A DNA stretch of 64,000 nt from Spirosoma sp. KUDC1026 (GTDB taxonomy: Bacteria > Bacteroidota > Bacteroidia > Cytophagales > Spirosomataceae). The stretch's first letter is position 1. Each line of letters starts with the position of its first letter. Positions 9,357-19,047 of the stretch are shown here, in pieces. Both the position numbers and the translations under genes were made by a program. The stretch lies in the NCBI RefSeq assembly GCF_013375035.1, contig NZ_CP056032.1:1782001-1846000 (forward strand). Reading direction: 5' to 3'. The notes under the pieces were generated by a model. That model did no database searches and was not told the DNA's origin. It was given only the letters and a program-made list of their open reading frames with translations.

Positions 9357-10427
9357 ATGTTAAGTTTTTCTTTCGCACTTTCCTCCGTTCGTCGGATAGT
9401 TGGGCTTCTTTCGCTTGGTTTTGTGCTGACAGGGCCTCTGGGGTTTGCTCAACAGACGTTTACTAATCCAATAAAAGAGTCCGGTCCAGACCCCTGGGTC
9501 CTGCAGAAAGACGGCTGGTACTACTACATGAACACAACGGGGCGGAACCTGACGCTCTGGCGTACCAGAAACATGGCTGATCTGGCCATGGCCGAACGTA
9601 AGATCATCTATACACCACCGGCCGATCAGCCCTACTCCCGTGATCTCTGGGCACCCGAAATTCATTCCTTCGACGGCAAATGGTACATCTACGTAGCTGC
9701 TGATGAAAAGAATAACCTCACCCACCGGATGTGGGTGCTGGAAAACACTTCGCCTGATCCCATGACCGGTGAATGGGTGATGAAAGGGAAAATAGGGGAT
9801 AAAGACGACCATTGGGCTATCGACATGTCGGTGACGGAGTTTAATGGCCAGCGCTATGCCGTCTGGTCAGGCTGGGAGGGCGCTACGAATGGACAACAGA
9901 ACATTTACCTGGCTCGCCTGGAAAATCCCTGGACGCTGGCTACGGATCGGGTACTGATTTCCCGACCCGAGCTTCCATGGGAACAGCACGGCGACGTACC
10001 GCAGGAGTGGCAGAAAAACGGCGAGGTGCCCAAAATCTACGTGAACGAAGGCCCTGAATTCCTCCAGCACGACGGCAAACTATTTATTGTGTACTCGGCT
10101 AACGCCTGCTGGCTGGACTATTGCCTGGGTCTGCTGACCTATACCGGCAAAGGAGAGCTGACCGATGCGGCTAACTGGGTCAAGAGTCCGCAGCCTGTCT
10201 TCGTGCAAGCACCCGACAAAGGCGTATGGGCACCGGGGCACGGCGGCTTTTTCCGCTCACCCGACGGGAAGCAGGACTGGATGATTTACCACGCCAATCC
10301 GTCGGCAACGGATGGCTGTGGCAACAAACGTGCCCCCCATATTCAACCGTTTACTTGGAATGCAGACGGATCGCCTAACTTTGGGAGCCCCGTCGCCAAA
10401 ACTCCTCAGCCCGCGCCAGGTCAGTAA
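9357..10427 (+). CDS. secreted glycoside hydrolase family 43 protein
   Basis: This encodes a 356-residue GH43 five-bladed propeller enzyme, expected to act on arabinose- or xylose-containing polysaccharides. A signal peptide ending near GFAQQ directs export. The three acidic residues of the clan can be placed: Asp in ESGPDPW (base), Asp in WAIDMSV (pKa modulator) and Glu in VNEGPEFL (acid). APGHGGFF is a typical late-blade motif. The frame is open to a GTG at 9339, but the ATG at 9357 begins the signal peptide. It is followed by a lipoprotein mutarotase, which fits release and interconversion of sugars in the periplasm. Exact substrate cannot be told from the sequence. Confidence 0.9.
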   Translation: MLSFSFALSSVRRIVGLLSLGFVLTGPLGFAQQTFTNPIKESGPDPWVLQKDGWYYYMNTTGRNLTLWRTRNMADLAMAERKIIYTPPADQPYSRDLWAPEIHSFDGKWYIYVAADEKNNLTHRMWVLENTSPDPMTGEWVMKGKIGDKDDHWAIDMSVTEFNGQRYAVWSGWEGATNGQQNIYLARLENPWTLATDRVLISRPELPWEQHGDVPQEWQKNGEVPKIYVNEGPEFLQHDGKLFIVYSANACWLDYCLGLLTYTGKGELTDAANWVKSPQPVFVQAPDKGVWAPGHGGFFRSPDGKQDWMIYHANPSATDGCGNKRAPHIQPFTWNADGSPNFGSPVAKTPQPAPGQ

Positions 10428-10491
10428 AACCAGGTCTGCCCGGCTTTGGTTACGTAGTAAACATGCCATACAAACCGTTTGCCCATTAGTT

Positions 10492-11679
10492 ATGCAACGA
10501 CTTACTTTGACGGCTCTGATTGCCGCTGCGCTTTATCTGCAAAGTTGTAAAACCAATACCTCTGAACAACGTAAAATTGACTCTATCGCGGTAGCGACTG
10601 GTGATACCACCGCCATGCTACGTGCTAAATTACCCGATCCTGCCACCTTTGGCGGAGACATAAATGGCGAAAAAGCCAGCCTTTACGTCCTCCGCAACAA
10701 AGACATTCAGGTTGCCATTACGGACTACGGGGCGCGTATTGTTGGGCTTATCGTTCCCGATAAAGCCGGAATGCCAACCGACGTAGCTGTTGGTTTTGGG
10801 AGTCTAGAAGGATACAAAAAAACAGGTGAACCATTTTATGGACCAATCGTGGGTCGGTTCGGTAACCGTATTGCTAAAGGGAAATTTACCCTCGATGGCA
10901 AAACGTATTCGACCGAGCTGAACAACAACGGCAACACACTGCACAGTGGTCCGACTGGTTTTCATAACCACGTCTGGCAGGCTAAACAGCCAAATGACAA
11001 AACGCTGGAGCTAACCTACGTATCGAAAGACGGCGAAGGCGGCTTCCCCGGCACCGTAACAACAAAAGTAACCTATTCGCTGACGGACGATAACGGCCTG
11101 AAGATTGATTATTCGGCCACGACTGATAAAGACACTCCGTACAATCCAACCAGCCACGGCTTCTTTAACCTGAACGGTGAAGCCAGTGGTACCATCAACG
11201 ACCACGAATTGATGCTGGTAGCTGATAAGTTCTCGATGGTTGATAAGGGCCTGATTCCGCAGGGCGATCCTGTCGCTGTCGCCGGTACGCCGTTTGACTT
11301 TAGAAAACTGACAAAAATCGGATCCCGGGTTGAGGAGAAAAACGAGCAGCTGACGTTCGGCGGGGGCTACGACCACAACTGGGTACTGAACAAAAAAGAA
11401 GGCGAGTTCGCGACAGCGGCTGAAATTATCGGCGACAAATCAGGTATCCGGATGGAAGTGCTGACAACCGAACTTGCCGTTCAGTTCTACGGTGGTAACT
11501 TCTTCAAGGGGGCCGATACTGGAAAATACGGTAAGCCTGTCAACTTCCGGGAAGCCTTCGCACTGGAAACGCAGCACTACCCGGATTCGCCAAACCACCC
11601 GTCGTATCCAACTACTATTCTAAAACCAGGACAGACGTACAAACAAACGACTGAGTATCGGTTTTCAACAGTGAAGTGA
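10492..11679 (+). CDS. galM: aldose 1-epimerase (mutarotase) lipoprotein
   Basis: This 395-residue protein interconverts alpha and beta anomers of aldoses. A lipoprotein signal (LYLQSC, Cys at about residue 18) tethers it to a membrane. The core shows GRFGNRIA, NTLHSGPTGFH with the active-site His, NPTSHGFFNL with the second His, GGYDHNW and a late FALETQHYPDSPN with the catalytic Glu. The frame is open far upstream into the GH43 gene, but the ATG at 10492 gives the lipobox. It lies 64 bp after GH43 and is probably in the same transcript. A strong hairpin terminator follows. Confidence 0.93.
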   Translation: MQRLTLTALIAAALYLQSCKTNTSEQRKIDSIAVATGDTTAMLRAKLPDPATFGGDINGEKASLYVLRNKDIQVAITDYGARIVGLIVPDKAGMPTDVAVGFGSLEGYKKTGEPFYGPIVGRFGNRIAKGKFTLDGKTYSTELNNNGNTLHSGPTGFHNHVWQAKQPNDKTLELTYVSKDGEGGFPGTVTTKVTYSLTDDNGLKIDYSATTDKDTPYNPTSHGFFNLNGEASGTINDHELMLVADKFSMVDKGLIPQGDPVAVAGTPFDFRKLTKIGSRVEEKNEQLTFGGGYDHNWVLNKKEGEFATAAEIIGDKSGIRMEVLTTELAVQFYGGNFFKGADTGKYGKPVNFREAFALETQHYPDSPNHPSYPTTILKPGQTYKQTTEYRFSTVK

Positions 11680-11724
11680 TCGTTTTTCTATCGGACCGGC
11701 CCTTTGGTCGGGATGGCAAAAAAG

Positions 11725-11776
11725 CACAGACAAAAAGCGGGGCCGCTCTTGGGAGCGGCCCCGCTTTTTGTCTGTG
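11725..11776. terminator. bidirectional terminator, perfect 24-bp stem
   Basis: A perfect 24-bp inverted repeat (11725-11748 and 11753-11776) with a TTGG loop lies between the converging mutarotase and PBP genes. The GC-rich core GCGGGGCCGCTC is flanked by A5 on one side and T5 on the other, so it can end transcription from both directions. Confidence 0.93.
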
Positions 11777-11783
11777 TCAACCC

Positions 11784-14357
11784 CTACTGTGGTCGGTTTG
11801 TCGTATCTGGTGGGGCGGTGGGGTCCAGCCCTGGAATGACGGGGGCCAGCGTTGAATCGCCAACAGCGTCCACATTCGTGGAATCTGACTCACTCTCAAC
11901 CTCATCGTCTGAGTAGCCGCAGTCCAGGTAATTTTTCGTGATTGGAATGGTTGGCTTATGAAAAGGCCCCTGCAATGCTTTGAATTTAGGGTCTTTGTAC
12001 ACCTTTTCGAGAAAGGTACCCACCAGCGGCAGCGCTGTCTTGGCTCCTTCGCCCATATCGGTCGAGCGGAAGTGGATACTTCGATCATCACCACCTACCC
12101 AGGCGCCAACAACCAGATTTTCGGATACGCCCACGAACCAGCCGTCCGAGTTGTTGGACGTAGTTCCCGTTTTGCCGCCCATCTCGTTTTTGTTCTTGAA
12201 CAGGTCGAACGACCACAAGGCCTGCGACGTGCCACCCGATTCCTGCAGACCACCCTGCAGCATGTAGCGCATCAGGAAAGCCGTTTCTTCGCTGATCGCG
12301 CGCTGACGGGTGGGCGTAAAGCTTTCAATTTCCTTTCCTTCTCGGTCTTCAATCCGTTGAACGATGATGGGATCGATAGCTTCGCCGTCGTTGACAAACG
12401 TGCAGTAGGCCCCTACCAGTTCGTACAGCGATACGTCCGACGACCCGAGGCCGATAGAGGGTACGGCCTGAAGCGAACTCTTGATACCCATGCGATGAGC
12501 GTATTGAGCTACCCGCTCCGGACCTACTTCGTCAGTAAGATGGGCCGTTATGGAGTTGACCGAGCGCGCCATTGCCCGGCGTAACGTGAGGTTTGAATAG
12601 GAATAGTAGCCTGTTGAATTACGGGGCTCCCATACCTTATCTTCGCCATTTTCGCGGTACTCTTTCCGGAAGGGTTTGTCCTGAATCCGGTCGCAGGGGC
12701 TGAGGTTAAGCAACGTATCGTCGATAACGCTGGTGTACACAAACGGCTTGAACGTAGAGCCGGGTTGCCGTTTGCCCTGCTTAACGTGGTCATATTTGAA
12801 GTAATCGTAGTCGATACCACCAACCCAGGCCCGGACGTAGCCCGTATGCGGGTCCATTGCCACCATTCCTGATTGCAGGAAGTGCTTGTAGTAGGCAATG
12901 GAGTCATACGGCGTCATGTTCGTTGAATCGTACCCTTTCTTGCTGTTCCAGCTGAATACCCGCATTTTGTACTTGCGGACTTTCATGTAGTAGTTGATCG
13001 AATCCGGATCATTCGGAAACCGTCGGGCCAGGCTCTTGTACCGTTCGGTCCGCCGGGCGACAGAGTCGATAAAGCCCGGAATCTCGTTACCATCTTCATC
13101 CGTCCAGGGGTTCCGGCCGCGCCAGTGGTTATCGAACGTGCGCTGCAACTGTTTCATGCGCTCATCGGTAGCCTGTTCGGCGTAGGTCTGCATCCGGGAG
13201 TCGATGGTCGTAATGATACGAAGCCCGTCGGTGTATAGGTCGTAGCCGTTTTCTTCCCCCCATTTTTTTACCTGGTCCTGAACGGCATTTTTCAGGTAAC
13301 TGGCGGGGCCAGAATAGGGGTTCTCTGGCGTGAAATCCGTGACCAGTGGTAGTTCGCTGATGGAATCAGCCTGGGTAGTTGTCAGATAGTTGTACTTCGC
13401 CATCTGGCCGATAACAACGTCCCGGCGTTCTTTGGAGCGTTTCGGATTTTTAAGTGGATTGTAGGCTGTTGTTGCCTTTTGCAGCCCAACGAGTACCGCG
13501 CCTTCCTGTACGTTCAGGCTGTCGGGCGCTTTGTTAAAAAAGGTACGGGCCGCCGTTTTAAGCCCGAACGAATTGCTGCCAAAGTCTACCGTGTTGAAGT
13601 AGTACGTCAGAATCTCCTCCTTCGTGAAGTTCCGTTCCAGCTTGAGAGCCATCAGCCATTCTTTCGACTTGTAAATGATCGTACGAATGAGCGGGATTCG
13701 GGTAAGCAGGCCCGTTGATGTCTTGCGACGGGTTTTAAACAGGTTTTTGGCGAGCTGCTGCGTGATCGTGCTGCCACCACCCGAGCTGCTTCGTCCCGTC
13801 AGTACGCCCACAACGGCGCGCCCCACCGACCGGCCGTCAACCCCGCCGTGTTTGTAAAACCGGACGTCTTCGGTGGCAACCAGCGCGTTGATCAGGTGCT
13901 GCGGAATGTTCTCGTATTTGATAGGCGTCCGGTTCTCGGCGTAGAATTTGCCAATCATAACCCCATCCTGCGAGTAGATCTCCGACGACTGGTTGAGTTT
14001 TGGGTTCTTCAGCTCTTCTACGCTGGGCATGGCACCCGTCAGCCAGAGAAAGTTGTAATTCAGTGTGAAGACGTACAGACCCAGAAATAGGAAAAGACCA
14101 AGCACGATTTTGGTGCCCTTTTTCAAATACGGGTAATACCAGCTGTCTGGATTAATATACCGATGGACAAACGAGCGAAAACTACCATAATACTCGTTGT
14201 AAGCCGCCGTCCAGGAATTTACCCGCTCTTCGCCAGCAATACGACGGGTCTGACGATTAATCTGGCGGCCAATGCCTCTGCCTAACTGTTGCTGGCGTTG
14301 CCGGAATGATCCAAAGGCGTGTCTCACCGATTGGAGTCGCTTCCTGTATTCACTCAT
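11784..14357 (-). CDS. mrcA: class A penicillin-binding protein (PBP1A type)
   Basis: This 857-residue bifunctional enzyme polymerises and cross-links peptidoglycan at the outer face of the inner membrane. A basic cytoplasmic segment precedes one membrane span (about residues 82-102). The glycosyltransferase GT51 domain (about 130-310) has ATEDVRFYKHGGVD and GSTITQQLAKNLF. The transpeptidase domain (about 430-780) has STFK with the nucleophilic Ser near 533, SVN near 600 and KTGTT near 726. The C-terminal tail is acidic and Pro/Thr-rich. It is transcribed alone and ends against a bidirectional terminator. Confidence 0.96.
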   Translation of the reverse strand: MSEYRKRLQSVRHAFGSFRQRQQQLGRGIGRQINRQTRRIAGEERVNSWTAAYNEYYGSFRSFVHRYINPDSWYYPYLKKGTKIVLGLFLFLGLYVFTLNYNFLWLTGAMPSVEELKNPKLNQSSEIYSQDGVMIGKFYAENRTPIKYENIPQHLINALVATEDVRFYKHGGVDGRSVGRAVVGVLTGRSSSGGGSTITQQLAKNLFKTRRKTSTGLLTRIPLIRTIIYKSKEWLMALKLERNFTKEEILTYYFNTVDFGSNSFGLKTAARTFFNKAPDSLNVQEGAVLVGLQKATTAYNPLKNPKRSKERRDVVIGQMAKYNYLTTTQADSISELPLVTDFTPENPYSGPASYLKNAVQDQVKKWGEENGYDLYTDGLRIITTIDSRMQTYAEQATDERMKQLQRTFDNHWRGRNPWTDEDGNEIPGFIDSVARRTERYKSLARRFPNDPDSINYYMKVRKYKMRVFSWNSKKGYDSTNMTPYDSIAYYKHFLQSGMVAMDPHTGYVRAWVGGIDYDYFKYDHVKQGKRQPGSTFKPFVYTSVIDDTLLNLSPCDRIQDKPFRKEYRENGEDKVWEPRNSTGYYSYSNLTLRRAMARSVNSITAHLTDEVGPERVAQYAHRMGIKSSLQAVPSIGLGSSDVSLYELVGAYCTFVNDGEAIDPIIVQRIEDREGKEIESFTPTRQRAISEETAFLMRYMLQGGLQESGGTSQALWSFDLFKNKNEMGGKTGTTSNNSDGWFVGVSENLVVGAWVGGDDRSIHFRSTDMGEGAKTALPLVGTFLEKVYKDPKFKALQGPFHKPTIPITKNYLDCGYSDDEVESESDSTNVDAVGDSTLAPVIPGLDPTAPPDTTNRPQ

Positions 14358-14546
14358 ACATTCTTGGTCGATATGTTCTAAGTTGGCTGGTCAGCAGATT
14401 TTTTACTGTAGCGCCTACTGCTGCCGCGATTAATCCAGCCGATTTTTGTCCGAAAGCGTTCTATTCACCGAAAGGCGGCAGGTCGGTTGATTGAACAGGT
14501 CGGGCGTCAAATATAACGTATTTTCGGGCGATCTAATACATGAAAA

Positions 14547-14568
14547 CCGGGCTGTTCACACAGCCCGG
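14547..14568 (-). terminator. hairpin terminator after msrB
   Basis: An 8-bp perfect stem (CCGGGCTG, 14547-14554, with CAGCCCGG, 14561-14568) and a six-base loop is followed on the minus strand by TTTTC. It lies about 70 bp past the msrB stop codon. Confidence 0.7.
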
Positions 14569-14636
14569 CTCAGAATTAATGACTTAGTTAACGGCTTATC
14601 GTTAACTCTAACGTAGCAAATACCGTAGTTTGGTCT

Positions 14637-15164
14637 TTATTTTTTCTCAAACGTCATAGCTATGCCATTCATGCAATACCGTAGGCCGGTTGGTTTGGGG
14701 CCATCGTCGAAAACGTGACCGAGGTGTCCTCCGCATACGTTGCAGATAACTTCGGTCCGAACCATACCAAAGGCCTTGTCAGTTTTCTCATCGACCGCGT
14801 TTTTGGAAATGGGTTTGTAGAAGCTGGGCCAACCCGTACCAGAATCGAACTTGGTACTCGATGAGAACAGGGGGTTATGGCAGGCTGCACAATAGAACGT
14901 ACCTTCCTGATGGATGTCATTGAGCGGACTGGTAAAGGCGCGTTCGGTGCCTTCTTTACGAAGCACTGCGTACTGATCAGCCGTTAGTATTTTCTTCCAT
15001 TCAGCGTCCGTCTTAACGACCTTGCGACCACCGGGCTGCGTTTGGTTAGGTGACGTGACAGATGGCTCGGCAGATGCACCGGAAATGGTGGGAGAACAAA
15101 TAGTAAAAAGGGTAAAACCGACTAACAGCCAAGCCGAAAGCCAGGTTAACAGGGTAGAGTTCAT
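14637..15164 (-). CDS. msrB: peptide-methionine (R)-S-oxide reductase, exported
   Basis: This encodes a 175-residue MsrB, which repairs the R form of methionine sulfoxide in proteins. An N-terminal hydrophobic segment (about residues 5-22) ending near SGASA suggests export. Two CxxC pairs (CAAC and CNVC) bind the structural zinc, and the catalytic Cys is in RYCMNG near the C terminus. GTGWPSFYKPI is the family signature. Starts at 15182 and 15164 are both possible; the second (MNSTLL) gives the more usual signal peptide. The gene is single, with its own terminator downstream. Confidence 0.93.
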   Translation of the reverse strand: MNSTLLTWLSAWLLVGFTLFTICSPTISGASAEPSVTSPNQTQPGGRKVVKTDAEWKKILTADQYAVLRKEGTERAFTSPLNDIHQEGTFYCAACHNPLFSSSTKFDSGTGWPSFYKPISKNAVDEKTDKAFGMVRTEVICNVCGGHLGHVFDDGPKPTGLRYCMNGIAMTFEKK

Positions 15165-15255
15165 AGGTTGTTGTTTAAACATCTGTTTTATCTGTGAACG
15201 AGGCTATAAGGCACGTATCCGTTCACAGATAAAACAGCGACAATGGACCAATCGT

Positions 15256-16071
15256 TCAGGAATTTACGGGCTGCATAGCCAGCAGTGTAGCCATGGTTGG
15301 CGTTGGATTGCCACCCCGTTTTTCAACCGTAATAGCGAAAGCATCGGACCGGGCAATAGGCCGGTTCAGTTGCTGAACAACCCGACCGGACTGTGCTACG
15401 TCGAATACCCCGGCGTCGATGGGTTTACCGTCAACCAGCGACCAAAGCTGGTACTGCTGATCGGGCCCGAGCTGGGGGAGTGCGGACGCGTTGACAACTA
15501 CCTGGCGGGAGTTTGCATTCCAGAAGACGAGTACTTCGCCTTTGGGGGCCTTGTCGTTACCCTGTAAGACAAGCGTACGGGTTCCCGGCTGACGAAGCAG
15601 AGCCATCATCTGATCCTGCTGTTTCTGCCAGTCGCTTAACTGGTGGCTTTCGGCCTTCAGCGTTTCGTTGGCTGTACGCAGGCTGGCCAATGCCTCCTGA
15701 TTACTCCGTAGCTGAGAAAATAAATAAAACGAAAATACCAGCAAAAGCAGACCTACCGAGGCCGCTACCAGCCAGGTCGTCCTGAAAGTAGGTCCGGATA
15801 AGGGCTCACTGGGGTACATCGGGCGTACAATGCTCGGCTCAGATGCCGGAAATTCCAGCTGTTGAAGGAGTTTTTCTTTGACCGACGCCGGTGGTTCGAC
15901 ACTCTGCGCCAGGGCATACTTTTCAAGAGCTTCCGTTAATTCGTCTATTTCCCTACGTATGTCGGGATAAATAGACGAAAGGCACTCGACCTCGCGCCGT
16001 TCCTGGTCACTCACTGTGCCAAGTGCGTACGATTCAAGAATACCTGATGTTATGTATTCCGCTACGTTCAT
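15256..16071 (-). CDS. anti-sigma factor, RskA-like
   Basis: This 271-residue protein is a membrane-anchored anti-sigma factor. The N-terminal part (MNVAEYITSGILESYALG) is the sigma-binding region; one membrane span lies at about residues 107-127. The periplasmic part ends in an RskA-like domain (VLVFWNANSRQVVVNASALP, then QYQLWSLVDGKPIDAGVF). Its start codon overlaps the stop of the sigma factor gene (ATGA), a sign of translational coupling. It should hold the SigK-like factor inactive until a signal in the envelope, with proteolysis, releases it; this is inferred from the family. Confidence 0.9.
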   Translation of the reverse strand: MNVAEYITSGILESYALGTVSDQERREVECLSSIYPDIRREIDELTEALEKYALAQSVEPPASVKEKLLQQLEFPASEPSIVRPMYPSEPLSGPTFRTTWLVAASVGLLLLVFSFYLFSQLRSNQEALASLRTANETLKAESHQLSDWQKQQDQMMALLRQPGTRTLVLQGNDKAPKGEVLVFWNANSRQVVVNASALPQLGPDQQYQLWSLVDGKPIDAGVFDVAQSGRVVQQLNRPIARSDAFAITVEKRGGNPTPTMATLLAMQPVNS

Positions 16072-16622
16072 GACTTAAATAGTTGCTTCAATTCATGCAA
16101 CGCAGCCCGGATACGGGTTTTGACGGTTCCCAGCGGAAGATTCAGCTCCTCGGCCGCTTCTTCATGCGTGTATCCCCCAAAGTAAACGAGATCGATAAGT
16201 TCTTTCCGATCCGGGCGCAATTGCTTCACAACATCCTGAAGGCCGATGTGGTCTGGATTCGGCTGTTCAGTGTTATGTTGACGATCAACTATATGTACGC
16301 TATCCTCGTCGGTTCGGATTTCGTTGGATGGCTGTGTTTTGCGCGAACGCAGCGCATCAATGGCCGTATTGCGCGAAACGTTCAGCATCCAGGTAAACAA
16401 ACGTCCTTTGGTGGCGTCATATGACTCCAGATTTTTCCAGATTTTGACAAAGATGTCCTGTAAAAGATCCTGGGCCTGGTCTTCATCGCGTACAATGCGA
16501 AGTACCACCCCGTACAAGGCCGGCGAGTACTGATCATAGAGCCACTGAAAGGCCTGTTGATCGTGCTGGTTAAGCCTCTCGATCAGGACACTTTCCGAGA
16601 TTAAAGAAGACTGACGTTTCAC
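16068..16622 (-). CDS. ECF sigma factor, SigK-like
   Basis: This 184-residue protein is a sigma-70-family factor of the extracytoplasmic type. Region 2 (FQWLYDQYSPALYGVVLRIV, then AQDLLQDIFVKIW) and region 4 (LIDLVYFGGYTHEEAAEELN, then PLGTVKTRIRAALHELKQ) are intact. The start is GTG at 16622. It is followed by its anti-sigma partner with a 4-bp overlap. Its targets are unknown; factors of this type often autoregulate and respond to envelope or redox stress. Confidence 0.92.
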   Translation of the reverse strand: MKRQSSLISESVLIERLNQHDQQAFQWLYDQYSPALYGVVLRIVRDEDQAQDLLQDIFVKIWKNLESYDATKGRLFTWMLNVSRNTAIDALRSRKTQPSNEIRTDEDSVHIVDRQHNTEQPNPDHIGLQDVVKQLRPDRKELIDLVYFGGYTHEEAAEELNLPLGTVKTRIRAALHELKQLFKS

Positions 16623-16740
16623 GCAGGGATATTAGGTAAAAGAAGTACAGGTGTTCGCCCGAATATAACTGGCTTTTCTATTCTGCAAATAACATGCTTG
16701 ACCAATAGGTTCGGTGCGTTACAGACAGATTAACGCATTG

Positions 16741-16790
16741 AAAGTAACGGGTGGATGGATCAGTATGACCGGTTATCTACCCGTTACTTT
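16741..16790. terminator. 12-bp inverted repeat, likely terminator
   Basis: A perfect 12-bp repeat (AAAGTAACGGGT at 16741-16752 and its complement at 16779-16790) with a 26-base loop is flanked by runs of A and T. It lies about 90 bp after the small secreted protein gene on the minus strand, and upstream of the sigma factor gene. Confidence 0.55.
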
Positions 16791-16880
16791 TTTCTGCAAT
16801 GTCAGACATGCTTGCGAAAACTACTATTAAAAAATTAAAAGGAAACAGTTCACGCATAATTAAATGTGCGACTGAATCTA

Positions 16881-17297
16881 TTAATTCGGCTGAGTGGTGC
16901 TGTTAGGGCGGGTTGTAGCCGGAACGGGCACGCTTCCTGCGCCCGTAGGAGCCGTTGTTACGTTATTGCTGTTGTAGTTTGTGGTATTGCTGTTGTTGAT
17001 AGCTGTCCCGTCACTAGTTGAGCTTTCCCGATAAAGCTGTTTCTCTTTACTAGCCTGACCGTTGGTCATCTTGCTGCCGGTCTGATTTTTGGCTTTCTTT
17101 TTCTTTTTGCCGTCCTGGTCTTTTTCCACGTACTGTGTGTACATCGCATCGTCTTTAACCGTGCCTTGTGGAATAGTTGATGAGGACTGTGTGCCGACGG
17201 GCGCTACAGGGGTTGGGGTAGGGGTTTGCGCCAGACTAACGGTGCCCGTTAGAATAAGACCAGTTATGGCTAGGCTGAGTGTGTGTGCGATTTTCAT
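16881..17297 (-). CDS. small secreted low-complexity protein
   Basis: This 138-residue protein has a signal peptide (MKIAHTLSLAITGLILTGTVSLAQ). The mature part is low in complexity: Pro/Thr at first, a Lys cluster (DGKKKKKAK near residue 65), then Asn/Thr-rich sequence up to the end. No domain was recognised. It lies leftward upstream of the sigma/anti-sigma pair but is separated from it by about 260 bp with a hairpin, so it is probably its own unit. Function unknown. Confidence 0.7.
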   Translation of the reverse strand: MKIAHTLSLAITGLILTGTVSLAQTPTPTPVAPVGTQSSSTIPQGTVKDDAMYTQYVEKDQDGKKKKKAKNQTGSKMTNGQASKEKQLYRESSTSDGTAINNSNTTNYNSNNVTTAPTGAGSVPVPATTRPNSTTQPN

Positions 17298-17444
17298 GAC
17301 GTTGGTACGTAATCAATGTACGTTAATTCGTTTTTTATAAAGAAACTATCCTTTTAGAACCACGTTTTCAACGAAAAGTTTATTCCCGTTTTTAGGTTTC
17401 CTGCTGATGACCAGCAGTTTTATCTTGCTTAAATTCCTGTAGAT

Positions 17445-18980
17445 ATGCAGACGATTCTCCCCTCACCAACCCAGCCCATCAAGCCGGGCACCAGTACCGG
17501 GCAGCAATTCTGGCCAGCCGATACCGCCAGCGGTGGAAAAACTATTGATTCGCAGTCGCCGGTTGATGGCAAATTAATTGCTCGCGTCTACACGTCCGGC
17601 CGTAGCGATTATGACCAGGTTGTTACCACCGCTCAGGCGGCCTTTCTAAACTGGCGGCAGGTTCCGGCTCCCCGCCGGGGTGACATTGTGCGGCAAATGG
17701 GCGAGCAGTTCCGGCAATACAAACGTGAATTAGGCACGCTGGTGAGCTACGAGATGGGTAAATCGCTGCAGGAAGGGCTGGGTGAGGTGCAGGAAATCAT
17801 TGATATCTGCGACTTCGCGGTTGGCTTGTCACGACAGCTTTACGGGCTAACCATGTCGTCGGAACGTCCTTCGCACCGAATGATGGAGCAATGGCATCCG
17901 CTGGGCGTCGTAGGCATTATCTCCGCCTTCAATTTTCCGGTAGCGGTCTGGTCATGGAATGCCATGCTGGCCTGGGTCTGTGGTGATGTCTGCATCTGGA
18001 AACCGTCCGAAAAAACGCCCCTGACGGCGTTGGCCTGCCAGCAGATTATTGGCGACGTACTCCGGGCGAACGATGTTCCCGAAGGGGTATCCTGTCTGGT
18101 AACAGGTGATTATAAAGTGGGCGAGTGGCTGGCTAACGATCCTCGCGTGGCACTGGTTTCGGCAACAGGCAGCACCCGTATGGGAAAAGCCGTGGCGCAG
18201 GCTGTTGCTGGCCGTCTGGGACGCAGCCTGCTGGAACTAGGCGGCAACAATGCCATTATCCTTACCGAACATGCCGATCTGGAGCTGGCCATTCCGGCCA
18301 TTGTTTTTGGCGCGGTAGGTACGGCGGGGCAACGGTGCACAACAACGCGACGACTCATTATCGCCGACAGCATTTACGACGACGTTAAACAACGGCTGCA
18401 AAAAGCGTACGCACAAATCCGCATCGGTAACCCACTGGATGAATCCTTTCATGTTGGTCCGGTAATCGACCAGCAGGCGGTTCGTCAGTACCAGGCAACG
18501 GTTGACGAAATTCGGCAGGCCGGTGGACGCTTTGTCGTTGAACCTGGTGTGCTGAACGGCCCTGGCTTCGAATCGGGATGTTACGTAAAACCCTGCATTG
18601 CCGAAGCCCAGAACGAATGGCCGGTGGTCCAGCGCGAGACCTTCGTGCCTATTCTGTATCTGTTGCGGGCGCACTCGCTCGAAGACGCCATTGCCCAGCA
18701 GAATGGGGTGCCGCAGGGATTATCATCGGCCATTTTCACCCTGAACATGCGCGAGGCTGAACAGTTTCTGGCGGCTGCCGGGTCCGACTGTGGTATCGCC
18801 AACGTGAACATCGGCACGTCGGGCGCCGAGATTGGGGGGGCCTTTGGCGGGGAGAAAGAAACCGGCGGAGGCCGGGAATCGGGTTCGGATGCCTGGAAAG
18901 CGTACATGCGCCGACAAACCAACACGATCAACTACGGTACGACGATGCCGCTGGCGCAGGGAATCTCATTTGCGTTATAG
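17445..18980 (+). CDS. aldehyde dehydrogenase, ALDH7 type
   Basis: This 511-residue NAD-dependent aldehyde dehydrogenase resembles the ALDH7 (antiquitin, aminoadipate semialdehyde dehydrogenase) group, which works in lysine degradation. The sequence shows GIISAFNFPVAVWSWN and KPSEKTPLTA (cofactor binding), LELGGNNA with the general-base Glu near 265, and GQRCTTTRR with the catalytic Cys near 299. The C-terminal GEKETGGGRESGSDAWK with YMRRQT is typical of ALDH7. No other lysine-degradation gene is adjacent, so the pathway is inferred from family only. Confidence 0.92.
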   Translation: MQTILPSPTQPIKPGTSTGQQFWPADTASGGKTIDSQSPVDGKLIARVYTSGRSDYDQVVTTAQAAFLNWRQVPAPRRGDIVRQMGEQFRQYKRELGTLVSYEMGKSLQEGLGEVQEIIDICDFAVGLSRQLYGLTMSSERPSHRMMEQWHPLGVVGIISAFNFPVAVWSWNAMLAWVCGDVCIWKPSEKTPLTALACQQIIGDVLRANDVPEGVSCLVTGDYKVGEWLANDPRVALVSATGSTRMGKAVAQAVAGRLGRSLLELGGNNAIILTEHADLELAIPAIVFGAVGTAGQRCTTTRRLIIADSIYDDVKQRLQKAYAQIRIGNPLDESFHVGPVIDQQAVRQYQATVDEIRQAGGRFVVEPGVLNGPGFESGCYVKPCIAEAQNEWPVVQRETFVPILYLLRAHSLEDAIAQQNGVPQGLSSAIFTLNMREAEQFLAAAGSDCGIANVNIGTSGAEIGGAFGGEKETGGGRESGSDAWKAYMRRQTNTINYGTTMPLAQGISFAL

Positions 18981-18992
18981 ACGAGATTATTT

Positions 18993-19040
18993 TCGGGCAG
19001 GATTACAGGATTGACTCGCGAAGCCTGTAATCCTGTCCGA
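18993..19040. terminator. bidirectional hairpin terminator
   Basis: A 17-bp inverted repeat with one G-T pair (18993-19009 and 19024-19040) lies between the converging aldehyde dehydrogenase and mutarotase genes. It has T runs before it and A4 after it. Its arm contains CAGGATTAC, which recurs in the terminator at 50146-50192. Confidence 0.85.
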
Positions 19041-19047
19041 AAACAGC